Position numbers and translations under genes: made by a program
Notes under the pieces: model-generated
Databases searched by the model: none
What the model saw: the letters and a program-made list of their open reading frames with translations, nothing else
What the model was told of the DNA's origin: nothing
In this document: piece after piece, positions 63,532 through 64,000 of the stretch
Numbering within the stretch: the first letter of the stretch is position 1
How the letters are laid out: every line of letters starts with the position of its first letter
Source: Pseudomonas anguilliseptica
GTDB taxonomy: Bacteria > Pseudomonadota > Gammaproteobacteria > Pseudomonadales > Pseudomonadaceae
Direction: 5' to 3'
Assembly: GCF_900105355.1 (NCBI RefSeq)
Contig: NZ_FNSC01000001.1
Span: 2,108,001-2,172,000, forward strand
Length of the DNA: 64,000 nt

Positions 63532-64000
63532 TCAGTCCACAGCAGCGGGTAACAGCTTGTGCGCTTCGGCAAAGCAGGCTTCAGCCAGGGCTGAACGCGG
63601 CGCACTGCGGCGCATGATCAGGCCGAGTGGTGCGAGGGTGTGCGCGTCCTCGATGGGCGTCAGCGCCAGGTGCTCGGTGAACTCGGCTAGACCGCTGTTG
63701 AGCGGCATGATCGCGCAACACAGGCCGGCGCTGACGGCTTGCAGCAATTGATGCACGGCATCGGTTTCCAGCCGTGGATTGGGCGTCAGACCACGGGAGC
63801 GAAAGCTGTGGTCGATCGACTGGCGAAAATGCATGCCGGCCGAGAGCAGGCCCAGCGGCAGGTCGATCAGGCTTTCCCAGCGCAGCGCCGGGCGGGTGAA
63901 CTGAAAATGCCGGCGGTCATACAACAGACCCATGCGCGTTTCGGCCAGCTCCAGGCTGTCGAAATGCTCAGGGTTGAGGCGGTCGAGGTAGGACAGGCCA
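63532..64000 (-). CDS. LysR-family regulator, effector domain, cut by window edge
   Basis: The C-terminal 155 residues of a LysR-type effector-binding domain (AGMHFRQSIDHSFRSRGLTP, VSAGLCCAIMPLNSG, LMRRSAPRS-like terminal strand). The frame is open to the end of the window (SYLDRLNPEHFDSLELAETR precedes the first ATG seen), so the DNA-binding half lies outside. It is oriented toward the fdhD operon and may regulate it. Confidence 0.85.
   Translation of the reverse strand, partial: GLSYLDRLNPEHFDSLELAETRMGLLYDRRHFQFTRPALRWESLIDLPLGLLSAGMHFRQSIDHSFRSRGLTPNPRLETDAVHQLLQAVSAGLCCAIMPLNSGLAEFTEHLALTPIEDAHTLAPLGLIMRRSAPRSALAEACFAEAHKLLPAAVD

Noticed and set aside
1..64000. tRNA, rRNA and CRISPR arrays
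   Set aside because: Looked for and not seen: no cloverleaf-like ends in intergenic gaps, no rRNA-like stretches and no spaced direct repeats.

Overview
The window reads as a chromosomal segment of a Pseudomonas species. Base composition is GC-rich and genes are packed tightly on both strands. Many genes have clear Pseudomonas counterparts and partly keep Pseudomonas gene order: desA-like desaturase, PAS-GGDEF protein, OprE-like porin and aguBA on the left, then tex, amgRS/ompR-envZ, rimK-rimB, hslR, a PAP2 protein, hslO and pckA in the middle. Species cannot be fixed from sequence reading alone.

Layout. 1-2.2 kb: the tail of a fatty acid desaturase and a PAS diguanylate cyclase. 2.4-4.0 kb: an OprD/OprE-type porin behind a strong sigma-54 promoter match. 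4.1-7.9 kb: a five-gene operon of an ArsR regulator, two YeeE/YedE half-transporters, a persulfide-dioxygenase-like metallo-beta-lactamase and a SulP transporter, most likely for sulfide/persulfide detoxification. 8.0-11.4 kb: a BdlA-like PAS-PAS-chemoreceptor broken by a nonsense codon and an IS66 element. 11.5-18.4 kb (minus strand): aguA, aguB, an RMF-like gene, gshA and tex. 18.6-25.8 kb: the OmpR/EnvZ pair and a MASE1-PAS4-GGDEF-EAL gene broken by an IS5 element and two frameshifts. 25.8-31.3 kb: rimK, rimB, hslR, a frameshifted PAP2 gene, hslO and pckA. 32-41 kb: a RecQ-like helicase, an ArsR/NIPSNAP/ABM cluster, a fungal-type cytosine deaminase, an Mla-like ABC lipid transporter operon, a DHH phosphoesterase and a cupin. 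41-43 kb: a DUF3313 lipoprotein gene split by a second IS5 copy. 43-51.4 kb: a methyltransferase, nitroreductase, Baeyer-Villiger-type monooxygenase, a 56-residue gene, a lipoprotein, a cupredoxin-GGDEF-EAL pair and a LysR regulator. 51.5-58.4 kb: a fatty-acid beta-oxidation-like cluster whose acyl-CoA dehydrogenase is split by a second, apparently identical IS66 copy, followed by a frameshifted iron alcohol dehydrogenase and a thioesterase. 58.5-64 kb: a glycine-zipper protein, an FdhF/YdeP-type molybdoenzyme split by an IS630 element, fdhD, and the end of a LysR regulator.

The main theme is insertion-sequence damage. Five IS copies (two IS66, two IS5, one IS630) all lie inside protein-coding genes. 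Each has clean target duplications (8 bp, 4 bp and TA), and each broken gene rejoins in frame when the IS and one duplication are removed. Two of the five victims are biofilm/c-di-GMP regulators. Four further one-base indels sit in or beside homopolymer runs and may be sequencing errors rather than real lesions. The observations I rate highest are an IS66 end that supplies a ribosome binding site and start codon in frame to the gene it cut, a hexanucleotide repeat encoding a Gly-Lys run inside the molybdoenzyme, and a two-gene operon joining a periplasmic cupredoxin-like protein to a c-di-GMP enzyme.
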